Shown here in pieces: positions 27,721-37,659 of a stretch of DNA of 64,000 nt. The position numbers were made by a program, and so were the translations under genes. Numbering within the stretch: the first letter of the stretch is position 1; the number at the start of each line of letters is the position of its first letter. Source of the stretch: Bacteroides intestinalis (GTDB lineage: Bacteria; Bacteroidota; Bacteroidia; Bacteroidales; Bacteroidaceae); the NCBI RefSeq assembly GCF_902364365.1, contig NZ_CABJDN010000011.1, positions 142,047 through 206,046 of the forward strand, given 5' to 3'. The notes under the pieces were generated by a model. That model had not been told where the DNA came from, did not search any database, and saw only the letters and a list, made by a program, of their open reading frames with translations.

Positions 27721-28060
27721 TGATATCTTTCCAAAAACCTGTTTGAGACATATTTTGTATAGTAATACATTCCCTAAATCAATTAGAATAGAATGTTTAT
27801 ATGAGTCAACAAATTCACAATACGTTGTTAAATCACCATCAGTCATTAGATTTGCTTTTTCAGTATTAGAAGCCTGAACCAGCTATGCTATTAATTCTGG
27901 TTTCGACGGTCTTTCCTAAAGCCAAATTGACAGTTTATTCTGTATCAGGGCTCTGACCATCCTCTTCTTTTTCAATCACATCATTATCATGACAGGAAAT
28001 AATAAAAGAAGAAAACAATAAAAGAATGGCACTTCCCTTAAAATATTTAGTCAAGTTCAC
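27721..28060 (-). pseudogene. Decayed surface lipoprotein with discoidin-like domain
   Basis: From a possible GTG at 28060 the minus strand encodes a lipoprotein signal peptide (ILLLFSSFIISC) and an acidic linker, then stops at 27935-27937 after 41 codons. In the same frame the sequence continues as TVNLALGKTVETRIN and, after a +1 shift near 27870, as ANLMTDGDLTTYCEF and SILIDLGN. That is the opening of an F5/8C (discoidin/CBM32-like) domain, which breaks off at the GH79 start. I read it as a truncated surface glycan-binding lipoprotein, in the usual place after susCD, inactivated by a nonsense codon, a frameshift and loss of the 3' part. A working 41-residue lipoprotein cannot be excluded. 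Confidence 0.7.
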
Positions 28061-28167
28061 GGCATTAAATGTTAGGTTCTTAATTTACAAAAAATGAGAC
28101 CATCTTTAGTAAGGAGTCAGCTAAATAATAAACTAACTCCTTACATTGCATAACTACTTAGTTATAA

Positions 28168-29892
28168 TTAAAAATATCCAGGATTCTGTTCTTCCTCATC
28201 AGAACCACGAGGATTCAGTCGGTCAATATGCTTTTGAGGAATTGGACGCAATTTGTGATACTCTTGAATATTCTTCATTGCATCTGGATTCCATTTTTTT
28301 ACATACTCAACTAATTTCTCGCAACGTACCAAGTCTTCCCATCTTGTGTATTCACCTAAAAGCTCACGTCCTCTTTCATCCAACATAAAATCTACAAAGT
28401 TTACCTTCAAATCATCTGCTGTCACTTTTATATTTTCATAAGTAGATTCCGTGTTGTCCATTTCTCCACCTTCTTCCAACCAATATTGAGGTACCTTTTT
28501 CTCACCAGACTTCCAAGAAGCACGTTCACGAATAACATTAATCAAATCAGCAGCCAAATTGTAATCTCCCCTACGTCCTGCCGCTTCCGCAGCAATCAGA
28601 TAAGTCTCACCAAGACGCATGCGCACCCATTCACGTACACCTTTTTGTTCATTTGCTGTTTCTCTTAATGGGTCCTCATATTTCAGCAAAATAGGATAAT
28701 ATCTGTTATTCTTACTTGGATCATTCTTATCCCATTGAAAATATTTATACTTATATGTTCTATTTTTAGGAGCATTTAAGCTATAATAGATTGCAGTATC
28801 TCCTATAGCTAAAGAAGAAGTTGCTTTATTACAATAATAAGTCCATTTAAAACTCTTATAAAAGCGAGAATCATTTTTGCGGTCAAACAATTCAAACATC
28901 GTTTTATTGGTAGCGCGATGAAAACGATAAGGACGACCATTAGCTATATCACGCATCATACCTGGTTGATCTTCATACCATGATCCCCAATATAAATGAG
29001 ATTTATTTCCATCTCCATTATATATCGGATCAAGAGTGAACTGAATAGCAAAGATAACCTCTTGATTTCCCATATTGTTAGCATCCCACAAATCTGAATA
29101 GTTGTTCAATAGAGTATATTTAGAGCTATCTATCACTCTTCTAGCATAGTAATAAGCGCTATCCATATCAGTTGACAATTGCCCACGCTGATCAGTTATT
29201 GCACTACCACGTGTAAGATAAACTTTAGATAATAAATGAGCAGCAGCGTATTTAGTAGCCTTACTTTGGTCTGCACCTGTAGCTGATTCCCTGAGATGTT
29301 CTGCTGCATATCTTAAATCGCTAACAATTAGTTTATAAACATCTGCAACAGAGGAACGTTTAAAGTCTGTCTGAGGTTCTTGGATTGCTTCAGTAACCAA
29401 AGGTATCTTGCCAAATTGCTGAACTAAATCGAAATAAAAGTATGCACGAAAGAAATTCATTTCAGCTCCATAACTCTCTTTCTCTGCTTCCGATATACTC
29501 GCCTCCGGCAGGGCATCTAAGACAAGATTTGTCACTCCGATAGCTTTATAATGGTTTTCCCATAAACTATACAATTTCGATTCTGTTGGTGACAAAGTCG
29601 CACTATATAAGTTATACGGATAACTTAATGCTCCCTCCGCACCTGTTATCAAGTCAGTGCCTAACTCTGTAAAAACATTAGAGAACTCCCCACCAACTCC
29701 AAAGCGCATATAAGCATAGGTCGCATCAACAGCAGCCAGTATGCCTTGTTCTGTTTTATAAAAATCACTTGTGATACGAGGAACTTCTTTCTCTGAGAGA
29801 AAATCATCACAACCTGTATTTATCAGGGAAGTAAATCCGCAAACCATCGTAAGAATTATGCCGATGCTTTTTCTATATTTTATAGTTTTCAT
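28168..29892 (-). CDS. susD: SusD-like glycan-binding lipoprotein (second pair)
   Basis: RagB/SusD-family surface lipoprotein, 574 residues, lipobox INTGC (Cys28). SusD core motifs include EMNFFRAYFYFDLVQQFGKIPLV, KYAAAHLLSKVYLTRG and RMRLGETYLIAAEAAGRRGD, and the C-terminal FMLDERGRELLGEYTRWEDLVR with LRPIPQKHIDRL. It is 20 nt downstream of its SusC partner. It is not closely similar to the first SusD of the locus, so the two pairs probably take up different pieces of the glycan. The downstream SGBP slot holds only a pseudogene, which may leave this SusD as the main surface binder of the pair. Confidence 0.93.
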   Translation of the reverse strand: MKTIKYRKSIGIILTMVCGFTSLINTGCDDFLSEKEVPRITSDFYKTEQGILAAVDATYAYMRFGVGGEFSNVFTELGTDLITGAEGALSYPYNLYSATLSPTESKLYSLWENHYKAIGVTNLVLDALPEASISEAEKESYGAEMNFFRAYFYFDLVQQFGKIPLVTEAIQEPQTDFKRSSVADVYKLIVSDLRYAAEHLRESATGADQSKATKYAAAHLLSKVYLTRGSAITDQRGQLSTDMDSAYYYARRVIDSSKYTLLNNYSDLWDANNMGNQEVIFAIQFTLDPIYNGDGNKSHLYWGSWYEDQPGMMRDIANGRPYRFHRATNKTMFELFDRKNDSRFYKSFKWTYYCNKATSSLAIGDTAIYYSLNAPKNRTYKYKYFQWDKNDPSKNNRYYPILLKYEDPLRETANEQKGVREWVRMRLGETYLIAAEAAGRRGDYNLAADLINVIRERASWKSGEKKVPQYWLEEGGEMDNTESTYENIKVTADDLKVNFVDFMLDERGRELLGEYTRWEDLVRCEKLVEYVKKWNPDAMKNIQEYHKLRPIPQKHIDRLNPRGSDEEEQNPGYF

Positions 29893-29912
29893 TTTATTCT
29901 TATTTTATTAGT

Positions 29913-32900
29913 TTAAAAAGAAACATTCACACCAAATATCCAACTGCTTACACTCGGTGAAGCATAGGTTGCCGCTCCTTCCGGATCGACTCCTGTATAA
30001 TTCGTAAACACAAGAGGATTCTGTGCAGTAACATATAAGCGACAATTAGACAAGGTTGCTTTATTAACCAGACTCTTAGGTAATGTATACCCTAATGTTA
30101 TTGTTTTAACACGTAAAAAATCTGATTTTTCATAATACAATGAAGACTCATACTCTATATTATCATACAACCTGTTAGGACGCGGATAAGCATTAGTCGG
30201 ATTATTTGGAGTCCAATAATCAAATTTCACACTATTATTACGATAAGACTGGTGATTCACGCGAATTGCATTTCTCAACATTCCGCCTAAAGTTCCATAA
30301 AGAACAACATTCAGATCAAAGCCTTTATAAACAAATGTATTACTAAGATTAAAAATATGTTTGGGACGTGTTTGTCCAAGGATCATACGATCATTATCCG
30401 CAGTAATTTTATGATCTCCGTCAATATCTAGCAATTTAATCATTCCTGGCGCAAATTTGTGACCATTCTTATTATATTTTTCTATTTCTGCAAGATCTTC
30501 CGGAGTATCCTGCCAAATACCAATTTTCTTATAGTCATAATATACCCCAAGCGCTTCGCCTATAAACCAGCTATTGCCTATATCATCTACTTTCCCATTA
30601 TACAATTCTACAATTTCTTCCTTATTAGTTGAATACATAAAATCTGTAGACCATGTAAAGTTCTTATTTTGTATATTTACAGTAGATAAACTAACTTCAA
30701 TACCTTTATTCCTCGTCTTACCAACATTAGTAAGTACACTCGTATAGCCAGAGACAGCAGGTAACTGACGGTCAAGCAGCAAATCATGTGTATTTTGCAG
30801 ATAAGCATCAACTGTTCCACTCAAACGTCCACGGAAAAAACTGAAGTCAACACCTACATTCCATTGTCCGGTAGTTTCCCAAGTCAATGTTTTATCCGGC
30901 AAGCTGGAGGAAGTATAACCAATTACCATATTATCTTTATAATTATAATACTTCTTTGACAACAACCCTTTTGTTTGATAAGGATTAATAGAAGTGTTGG
31001 CAGTTACACCATATCCAAAACGTAATTTCAAATTATCAAGTTTATCAAAATTCTTAAGGAAGTTTTCCTCATTTACTCTCCATGCCAATGAAAAAGCAGG
31101 GAAAGAAACCCATTTATGTCCGTCAGCCAAACGTGAAGAGCCATCATAACGCATTGAGAATGTTGCATAATACCTACTTTTATAATTATAATTCAAGCGC
31201 CCCATGAAAGAAGCAAGACTCCATACCTGGTTATTACTGTCATATCCTGTTATATCCAATGCTGAGGCAATGTCATTAAAAAGCAGATCATCCGAAGGCA
31301 AATCCTGAACAGTAGCACTTAAACTTTCAGTTCTATTGCGCTGAACAGATTGCAATAAAGTAACTCCGATAGAATGTTCTCCAAACTGTTTATCGTAAAA
31401 CAACAGATTTTCAAAGGTATAAGCATAGGTTTGTTGAGTGGCATTCTTTGCCTGATTAGGATTACCTTGTCTTGCATTTGAAGATAAGAAAGAGTAATCC
31501 TGACGAGAATGGAAATCAATACCAATATTGGCACGATACTTAAGTCCATCCAACGGAAGCTTAATTTCTCCATAGTAACTACCTAAGAAACGGTTAATCT
31601 TCAACGGATTTACTACAGCATTAGGCTCCAAATATTGAAGAGGATTCCACCATTGGGAGTCACCACCCGAGGTCATCAACGTAGGTACTCCATCTTCATC
31701 ATACAATCGCCCAAGCGGATTAACACGCCAGCAATCCTGGAAATTCGAACCTCTATTCTGTAATGAATGACTAAAATGTGACTGTCCGCCTATCTTCAAC
31801 CAATTAGTAACCTCCGCATCAACACTCAACTTTACCGTATAACGCGAGTAATCTTGATTCTTATAAATACCTTCATTCCTGAAGTATGTAGTATTAAAAG
31901 CAAACTGCATTTTATCACTTCCACCTCTAATGCCGAGTTGGTGATCAGTCACTATGCCCGTACGCTCTACTTCATTCCACCACAAAGCACCGGAACGCAC
32001 TTTACTGGGATCATAATTACCGTTTTCATCATAAGCCATTGCAACAGATTGCCAAGTATAATCATCACCAGTAAACGAGGGCAATGTTTTATCCAATTCC
32101 ATATTAGGTACTGCGGAATCATATTGGCCGGCAGCTCTATAAGCTTCACGCACATACTCCGCATATTCAGCTCCATCCATTAATTCCAGCTTGTTTTGAA
32201 TAGTCTGAATACCATAATAGCCATTATAATCAACCTGTACTTTTCCTTTTTTACCTTTCTTTGTTGAGATAATGATAACTCCATTAGCACCTCTGGAACC
32301 GTAAATAGCTGTAGCCGAGGCATCCTTTAAAACCTCTATCGATTCTATATCACCAGGTGCAAACAAATTAGGAGCTGTTGAAATAGGAATACCATCCACA
32401 ACATACAACGGATCATTACCTGCTTTGATAGAACGTGTACCACGAATAAGAATAGACGGAGTAGCTCCCGGAGTCCAACTTGTGTTCTGTATCAATACTC
32501 CCGGAACCTTACCCTGAATAGCCTCCGCTGCAGATAATGCAGGACTCTGCAACAGTTTTTCAGAATCAACAGAAGTAACAGAGCCAGTCAAATCTCGTTT
32601 CTTTACAGTTCCATAACCTACTACTACAACCTCATCCAATTCTGAAGCTGCCTCAGTTAAAACAACATTTATCACCGTCTGCGTACCAACCTTTTTCTCA
32701 AGAACATTGTAGCCAATATAGCTAAACTTTAAAGTCGAATTTGATGAAACATTTATTTCAAACTTTCCATCTACATCTGTTATTGTACCATTAGAAGTAC
32801 CAAGTTCCACTACACTGACTCCTATTAACGGCTCATTTTTCTCATCAGTGACTAATCCTTTTATATTCTTCTTTCCCTGACCATAAACTGTAAACAGAGA

Positions 32901-32987
32901 TAAACACAACAATAGTAGGATTACAGAAAACCGTTTTCCTCCTATTTTTCGTTCACTTTTGTTTGTTAGCATAAAAATGTTTTTCAT
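29913..32987 (-). CDS. susC: SusC-like TonB-dependent outer-membrane transporter (second pair)
   Basis: TonB-dependent oligosaccharide importer, 1024 residues. Signal peptide (to about residue 36), carboxypeptidase-regulatory-like domain (NIKGLVTDEKNEPLIGVSVV), the TonB-box-like ELDEVVVVGYGTVKKRD, plug with SATAIYGSRGANGVIIISTKKG, and a beta-barrel ending in WIFGVNVSF. It pairs with the SusD encoded 20 nt downstream. An internal Met at residue 6 is an alternative start. It is transcribed divergently from the second HTCS gene, with a predicted leader of about 260 nt containing a hairpin with a following T run. Confidence 0.93.
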   Translation of the reverse strand: MKNIFMLTNKSERKIGGKRFSVILLLLCLSLFTVYGQGKKNIKGLVTDEKNEPLIGVSVVELGTSNGTITDVDGKFEINVSSNSTLKFSYIGYNVLEKKVGTQTVINVVLTEAASELDEVVVVGYGTVKKRDLTGSVTSVDSEKLLQSPALSAAEAIQGKVPGVLIQNTSWTPGATPSILIRGTRSIKAGNDPLYVVDGIPISTAPNLFAPGDIESIEVLKDASATAIYGSRGANGVIIISTKKGKKGKVQVDYNGYYGIQTIQNKLELMDGAEYAEYVREAYRAAGQYDSAVPNMELDKTLPSFTGDDYTWQSVAMAYDENGNYDPSKVRSGALWWNEVERTGIVTDHQLGIRGGSDKMQFAFNTTYFRNEGIYKNQDYSRYTVKLSVDAEVTNWLKIGGQSHFSHSLQNRGSNFQDCWRVNPLGRLYDEDGVPTLMTSGGDSQWWNPLQYLEPNAVVNPLKINRFLGSYYGEIKLPLDGLKYRANIGIDFHSRQDYSFLSSNARQGNPNQAKNATQQTYAYTFENLLFYDKQFGEHSIGVTLLQSVQRNRTESLSATVQDLPSDDLLFNDIASALDITGYDSNNQVWSLASFMGRLNYNYKSRYYATFSMRYDGSSRLADGHKWVSFPAFSLAWRVNEENFLKNFDKLDNLKLRFGYGVTANTSINPYQTKGLLSKKYYNYKDNMVIGYTSSSLPDKTLTWETTGQWNVGVDFSFFRGRLSGTVDAYLQNTHDLLLDRQLPAVSGYTSVLTNVGKTRNKGIEVSLSTVNIQNKNFTWSTDFMYSTNKEEIVELYNGKVDDIGNSWFIGEALGVYYDYKKIGIWQDTPEDLAEIEKYNKNGHKFAPGMIKLLDIDGDHKITADNDRMILGQTRPKHIFNLSNTFVYKGFDLNVVLYGTLGGMLRNAIRVNHQSYRNNSVKFDYWTPNNPTNAYPRPNRLYDNIEYESSLYYEKSDFLRVKTITLGYTLPKSLVNKATLSNCRLYVTAQNPLVFTNYTGVDPEGAATYASPSVSSWIFGVNVSF

Positions 32988-33012
32988 ATTAATATATTTT
33001 AAAATTGGTTCT

Positions 33013-33050
33013 ATTAAAAAAGGTATTTATTAAAAAAGACAAATACCTTT
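33013..33050 (-). promoter_or_regulatory. AT-rich hairpin with T run in the susC2 leader
   Basis: AAAGGTATTT (33019-33028) and AAATACCTTT (33041-33050) are perfect 10-bp inverted repeats. On the minus strand the stem is followed by a run of six T, an attenuator-like layout about 30 nt before the susC2 start. The stem is AT rich, so termination would be weak. Confidence 0.4.
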
Positions 33051-33129
33051 AAAGTATCAGTATGCACATTTTACCAAAAATCAAATTATCAAAAAGTATT
33101 CTAATGATATTTTTTTAGCAATACCTCCA

Positions 33130-33155
33130 AAAATCAAAAAGTGTTTTTCCATATT
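33130..33155 (-). promoter_or_regulatory. Leader element shared by susC2 and susC1
   Basis: Plus-strand AAAATCAAAA followed by AGTGTTTTTCCATA corresponds to 16763-16790 in the susC1 leader. Its role is unknown. It lies between the predicted transcription start and the susC2 start codon. Confidence 0.4.
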
Positions 33156-33253
33156 CATCGTTATTTTTAGAAATTAATAATATAGTATCTCTATCTTAAT
33201 ACCTATAAAAAACTAAATACACTATTGAAAACGTTTGATGTTGTTTCTACATG

Positions 33254-33345
33254 CAAAATTAGCGTATAAACGATACGCATATATACAATATCTCGCCAAT
33301 ATCATGCTTATATCCGCAATGTGCAAAGAGAATACATTTATGGCG
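33254..33345 (-). promoter_or_regulatory. susC2 promoter with putative activator site
   Basis: On the minus strand: TAATTTTG (33254-33261), TGGC (complement of 33295-33298) 33 nt upstream, TGTAT (complement of 33332-33336) another 33 nt upstream, and CGCC (complement of 33342-33345) just beyond. The layout is that of susC1, the GH2 operon and GH106. No -33 box is present at the normal distance. With the leader elements it accounts for most of the 513-nt gap between susC2 and the second HTCS gene. Confidence 0.65.
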
Positions 33346-33449
33346 AAATCGAATACAACTACCTTTTAGCAGGAATCATCCCTCAATCATAAAACTCAAG
33401 TTTTAACTAAATTTCATCCTCTTAAAATAGAAATTCAGCCAAATAGAAT

Positions 33450-33480
33450 TTTGGAAAACTCAATCAGAGCACTATCTTTG
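33450..33480 (+). promoter_or_regulatory. Promoter of the second HTCS gene
   Basis: TTTG (33450-33453), 19-nt spacer, TATCTTTG (33473-33480): a full Bacteroides consensus promoter, 20 nt before the start codon. It contrasts with the -33-less enzyme promoters of the same locus. Confidence 0.8.
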
Positions 33481-33500
33481 TTCACTAGTTAAAGTTATTA

Positions 33501-36500
33501 ATGCCAAGAAAGCTACTACTCATGAAATATTATATTCAAATATCTTTGTTGTTACTATTTTGTTCTATACAAAATATCAGTTCACATAATCTTAGGCAAA
33601 TTAGTAATCGTGACGGTCTATCAAACAGTTCCGTAATTTGCTTATTTCAAGATGAGAAACGGTTCTTATGGATTGGAACTTATGATGGACTCAACATGTA
33701 TGATGGCCAAAAAATCTATGTTTATAAGCCAGATATCAATAATCAAAATAGCCTTTCAAGCAATGTCATCAGAAAAATCATAGAAACAGATAACTACCTA
33801 TGGATTAGTACTAAATGGGGATTGAACAAACTATCACAAAGAAGCAATACGATAGAAGAATATTATAATGAATTTGGTGAAAATTCATATATCGCAAAAG
33901 ACAGTCAAGACTATTTATATGTATTCAATAGGCCAAATACATTATCTCTATATTCAAATTTAGACAATAAATTTATAAATTTCTCTATCTATAATGAGAA
34001 AGAATTAGACAATGCATCAAATTTTATTGTTGATTCGCAAGATACGATATGGATAAATCATAAAGGTATAATGGAAAGGTATACCATATCTGGCAAAAAA
34101 ACGAATAATCCTCAATTAATCAGACATCCGGACTTTATACATCCTCACCTTATAAAATATGCTTTTTACAGTGACGAAAAAATAATTATGGTAGATTCTG
34201 AAGGAAACATATTTTACAAGGATAGAGAGAAGCTACATTTTGTCAAAAAGCTAAAGAAATTGATTCAAGAAAGTGGCAAAATCGGAGCTATTGCTTTTGA
34301 TAACGATGACATTCTTATTGGATTTGAGACTAATGGTCTTATACGACTAATAGCTGAACAAGATTACCAAGTAGAGAAGTTCAACATAAATTGCGGCGTA
34401 TTCTCTTTGTGGAAAGATAAACAACAAGATATTATCTGGATTGGCACAGACGGACAAGGGGTATATGCATGGACAAAAGACGAATATACATTTACTAATA
34501 TATCACTCAACGAACTTCCGATCAACAAAAAAAGACCGATTCGTGCCGTTTACACTGATAAATACAACACCTTATGGTTAGGTACAAAAGATAATGGTGT
34601 GATAAAAATCAGCAATTACGATACTTCAAAAGAGTATTCAAATGATAATGTTACACATCTTACAACTCAAGAAGGACTCACTAATAATGCTGTTTTCGCA
34701 TTTGCACCAAGCAATATATATCCTGTTCTATGGATAGGTTCCAATGGCCCCGGTTTAAACTATTACTCTTTTTCAGACAATAAAATTCACTCATTAATCA
34801 ACAATACGAATCAAGATATCGTCCACGTACATTCCATGAGTGAAACAAACGACTCACTATTGTGGGTAGGGGCAGGAAATACTTTATTGAAAATCGGCAT
34901 CCGACAACATAAGCAAGGGCTTGAAGCTAACAAGATTCAAGCATTTAACTTTAAGGTTCCGCATAAGCAGAAAAATAATCAAATATATGCCATATATCCG
35001 GAAAACGACTCTATCATCTGGATTGGGATGCGTGGTAATGGTGTCATCAGATTAAACTCTCATACTGAAGATTATTCTTTCATCTCTTTTGATAGAAATG
35101 GCATAGCCCCCATGAGTGATATATTATGTATACATCAAGACCAAAATGAAGATATATGGCTAGGTACGAGTTATGGATTAACCAAACTGCAAATCTCGCC
35201 TAATGGCAATTATGACTATAAGAACTTTGATGAGAATGAGGGTTTACCCAATAATACAATACACGGAATCATTGAAGACAAAGAAGGGCATCTATGGTTA
35301 AGCAGCAATACCGGCATTATATTATTTGACCCTCAAAAGAATACATTCAGAAACTTTAACCACAGGACAGGATTAGATATAACTGAATTCAGTGACAATG
35401 CATACTTTCAAGACAAGATAAAAAACAGATACTTTTTTGGGGGAGTAAATGGCATTGTCTGGATAAAAAAAGAGAAAAAGAAGAAAAGCAGTTTCGTACC
35501 TGATATCCACTTTACGAAAGTGAGGATATTCAATAAAGAATATAATATCCATGAATTTGAAAAGAAAGATAGTAATCCTCAGAATATAGTACTGAACTAT
35601 GACCAGAATTTCTTTGCAGTCTCTTTTGTCGCCACAGACTTTATTAATGGTGAAAACTGCAAATATTCTTACAAACTTGAGAATTTCAGTGATGTATGGA
35701 TGGATACACGCTCCAATGAAGCTCAATTTACCAATATTCCTCCCGGAGACTATACATTGAAAGTGAAATACGATGACGGGGGAAACTGCAATGATAATTT
35801 AATCCAAAGCATCCGTATCATCATTCTTCCTCCCTGGTATCTAAGTATTGCAGCTCAGATAGTATATATATTATTGGCTATTGGGGCAGGATTCGGCTTC
35901 TGGCATTATATCCGATGGAAATATGAACGAAGAAAAGCCGTTATTTCCAAGAAATTAAACGAGAAGTACAAAGAAGAAATGTATGAAGGTAAACTGCGCT
36001 TCTTCACTAATATCACACATGAATTCTGTACGCCACTTACCTTGATCTACGGACCATGTGAAAGAATATTGCAACATGAGAATAGTGATGCTTTCATAAA
36101 AAAATATGCTCAGATTATAAAATCAAATACAGAACGTCTCAATAGCTTGATACAGGAGGTAATAGATTTCCGGCGTATGGAAACTGGTAATCAGATATGC
36201 CATATACAGGAACTGAATATCAGTAAACTGGCGAAGGAAATTATAAATTCCTTCGGTGAGTTGGCAGAACAAAATCAAATCCATCTGGAAACTGATATCT
36301 ATCCGGAAATTATGTGGAAAAGTGATTATAGCGGATTCACTAAGATTCTGAATAATCTTATTTCGAATGCATTTAAGTATACCCCGGAAAATGGAACAAT
36401 CCGCATATCCATAAAGGTTGAGAGAGACAAACTAAATCTAAAAGTTTATAATACAGGAAAAGGCATTTGTAAAGAGAGTATTCCACTCATATTTAACAGA

Positions 36501-37574
36501 TATAGTGTACTTGATAACATTCAGGAAAATAGTATTAAAGGACTTTCTTCCAGAAATGGATTGGGACTTGCCATCTGCCAAAGCATGGTAGAACTGCTAA
36601 AAGGCACTATTGAAGTAGAAAGTGAAGTAAATCAATACGCTCAGTTTATAGTAAACCTGCCACAACTTAAAACAACAGAAAAAGCGGAACGTGTATCGAA
36701 TGAAGAAACTCCTAAATCTGAACCTTTGAACAATAATAACGATATTGAAGTGACTGTAAGAGACGATTACGAAAAAAAATCCAACCAGCCGGAAACAACC
36801 ATTCTGATGATAGATGACAACAAGGAGTTACTGTGGATGCTAAAAGATATACTATCCGACGAATACTCCATTTTAACGGCAGAAGATGGTGAAGAAGGAC
36901 TTGTTTTATTAAAACAAAAAACACCGGACCTTATCATTACAGACATTATGATGCCTAAAATAAATGGAATCACCTTAATCAAACAGCTCAAAAGTAACAA
37001 ACATACAATGCATATTCCATTAATTATCCTCTCTGCAAAGAATACAACCGACGAAAAAATTGAGGGCATAGAATCCGGAGCAGACGCCTATATCCCCAAA
37101 CCATTTAATCCTCAGTACCTGAAGAGTATCATCAAACAACTATTAAGAAAACAGGAAGAATTAAAGCAATACTATAATTCCTCAGCAAGCGCCTTTGAAT
37201 TTAGTGGCGGACAATTGTTGCAACATGAAGACAAAAAATTCATGGAAACTGCCGTTGAACTAATCAATGAAAATATGGACAACACCGAATTTGGTCCGGA
37301 AGAACTTGCAGAAGCCATGCAAACCAGCAGCAGAAATCTATATCGCAAGTTTAAAAATCTGGATCAGTTGCCTCCTAAAGATTTCATCAAAGAACAAAGA
37401 ATAAATTATGCAGCCAAATTACTATTAACCACAACATTGACGATACAGGAAGTTATGTATCGAACAGCTTTCACAAATCGATCACATTTCTATAAAGAGT
37501 TTGGCAAACGATATAATCAAACTCCTAAGGAATATAGAGAGAATAATAAATATAAAGACGATTCTCTCAACTAA
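33501..37574 (+). CDS. Hybrid two-component system sensor/regulator (HTCS), second copy
   Basis: Close paralogue of the HTCS at 20124-24179, 1357 residues, with the same domain order: propeller repeats, Y_Y_Y domain, membrane segment, HisKA (His840 in NITHEFCTPLTLI), HATPase (GLGLAICQSM), receiver (Asp1148 in ITDIMMPK) and AraC-type DNA-binding domain. Kinase, receiver and DNA-binding parts are nearly the same in both copies; most differences lie in the propeller half and in the linker before the receiver. This suggests similar promoters but different sensed sugars. A second Met seven codons in (33522) is an alternative start. It is divergent from susC2 and convergent with GH106. Confidence 0.95.
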   Translation: MPRKLLLMKYYIQISLLLLFCSIQNISSHNLRQISNRDGLSNSSVICLFQDEKRFLWIGTYDGLNMYDGQKIYVYKPDINNQNSLSSNVIRKIIETDNYLWISTKWGLNKLSQRSNTIEEYYNEFGENSYIAKDSQDYLYVFNRPNTLSLYSNLDNKFINFSIYNEKELDNASNFIVDSQDTIWINHKGIMERYTISGKKTNNPQLIRHPDFIHPHLIKYAFYSDEKIIMVDSEGNIFYKDREKLHFVKKLKKLIQESGKIGAIAFDNDDILIGFETNGLIRLIAEQDYQVEKFNINCGVFSLWKDKQQDIIWIGTDGQGVYAWTKDEYTFTNISLNELPINKKRPIRAVYTDKYNTLWLGTKDNGVIKISNYDTSKEYSNDNVTHLTTQEGLTNNAVFAFAPSNIYPVLWIGSNGPGLNYYSFSDNKIHSLINNTNQDIVHVHSMSETNDSLLWVGAGNTLLKIGIRQHKQGLEANKIQAFNFKVPHKQKNNQIYAIYPENDSIIWIGMRGNGVIRLNSHTEDYSFISFDRNGIAPMSDILCIHQDQNEDIWLGTSYGLTKLQISPNGNYDYKNFDENEGLPNNTIHGIIEDKEGHLWLSSNTGIILFDPQKNTFRNFNHRTGLDITEFSDNAYFQDKIKNRYFFGGVNGIVWIKKEKKKKSSFVPDIHFTKVRIFNKEYNIHEFEKKDSNPQNIVLNYDQNFFAVSFVATDFINGENCKYSYKLENFSDVWMDTRSNEAQFTNIPPGDYTLKVKYDDGGNCNDNLIQSIRIIILPPWYLSIAAQIVYILLAIGAGFGFWHYIRWKYERRKAVISKKLNEKYKEEMYEGKLRFFTNITHEFCTPLTLIYGPCERILQHENSDAFIKKYAQIIKSNTERLNSLIQEVIDFRRMETGNQICHIQELNISKLAKEIINSFGELAEQNQIHLETDIYPEIMWKSDYSGFTKILNNLISNAFKYTPENGTIRISIKVERDKLNLKVYNTGKGICKESIPLIFNRYSVLDNIQENSIKGLSSRNGLGLAICQSMVELLKGTIEVESEVNQYAQFIVNLPQLKTTEKAERVSNEETPKSEPLNNNNDIEVTVRDDYEKKSNQPETTILMIDDNKELLWMLKDILSDEYSILTAEDGEEGLVLLKQKTPDLIITDIMMPKINGITLIKQLKSNKHTMHIPLIILSAKNTTDEKIEGIESGADAYIPKPFNPQYLKSIIKQLLRKQEELKQYYNSSASAFEFSGGQLLQHEDKKFMETAVELINENMDNTEFGPEELAEAMQTSSRNLYRKFKNLDQLPPKDFIKEQRINYAAKLLLTTTLTIQEVMYRTAFTNRSHFYKEFGKRYNQTPKEYRENNKYKDDSLN

Positions 37575-37604
37575 AAAGAGCCCGTACATACACCAGAAAC
37601 TTAA

Positions 37605-37635
37605 GGCAAGAATGAAAATGATATTCACTCTTGCC
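37605..37635 (-). terminator. Hairpin between convergent HTCS and GH106 genes
   Basis: Arms 37605-37616 and 37624-37635 pair over 12 bp; the single mismatch is a G-U pair on the minus strand. A short T-rich stretch follows in that direction. It could serve both genes but fits GH106 better. Confidence 0.6.
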
Positions 37636-37659
37636 TCAAATTTATATTCAGTGAACACC

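Noticed and set aside
27721..27846. N-terminal extension of the GH79 protein by 42 residues
   Set aside because: The extension reads as part of a discoidin-like domain belonging to the upstream pseudogene. The signal peptide begins only at 27720.
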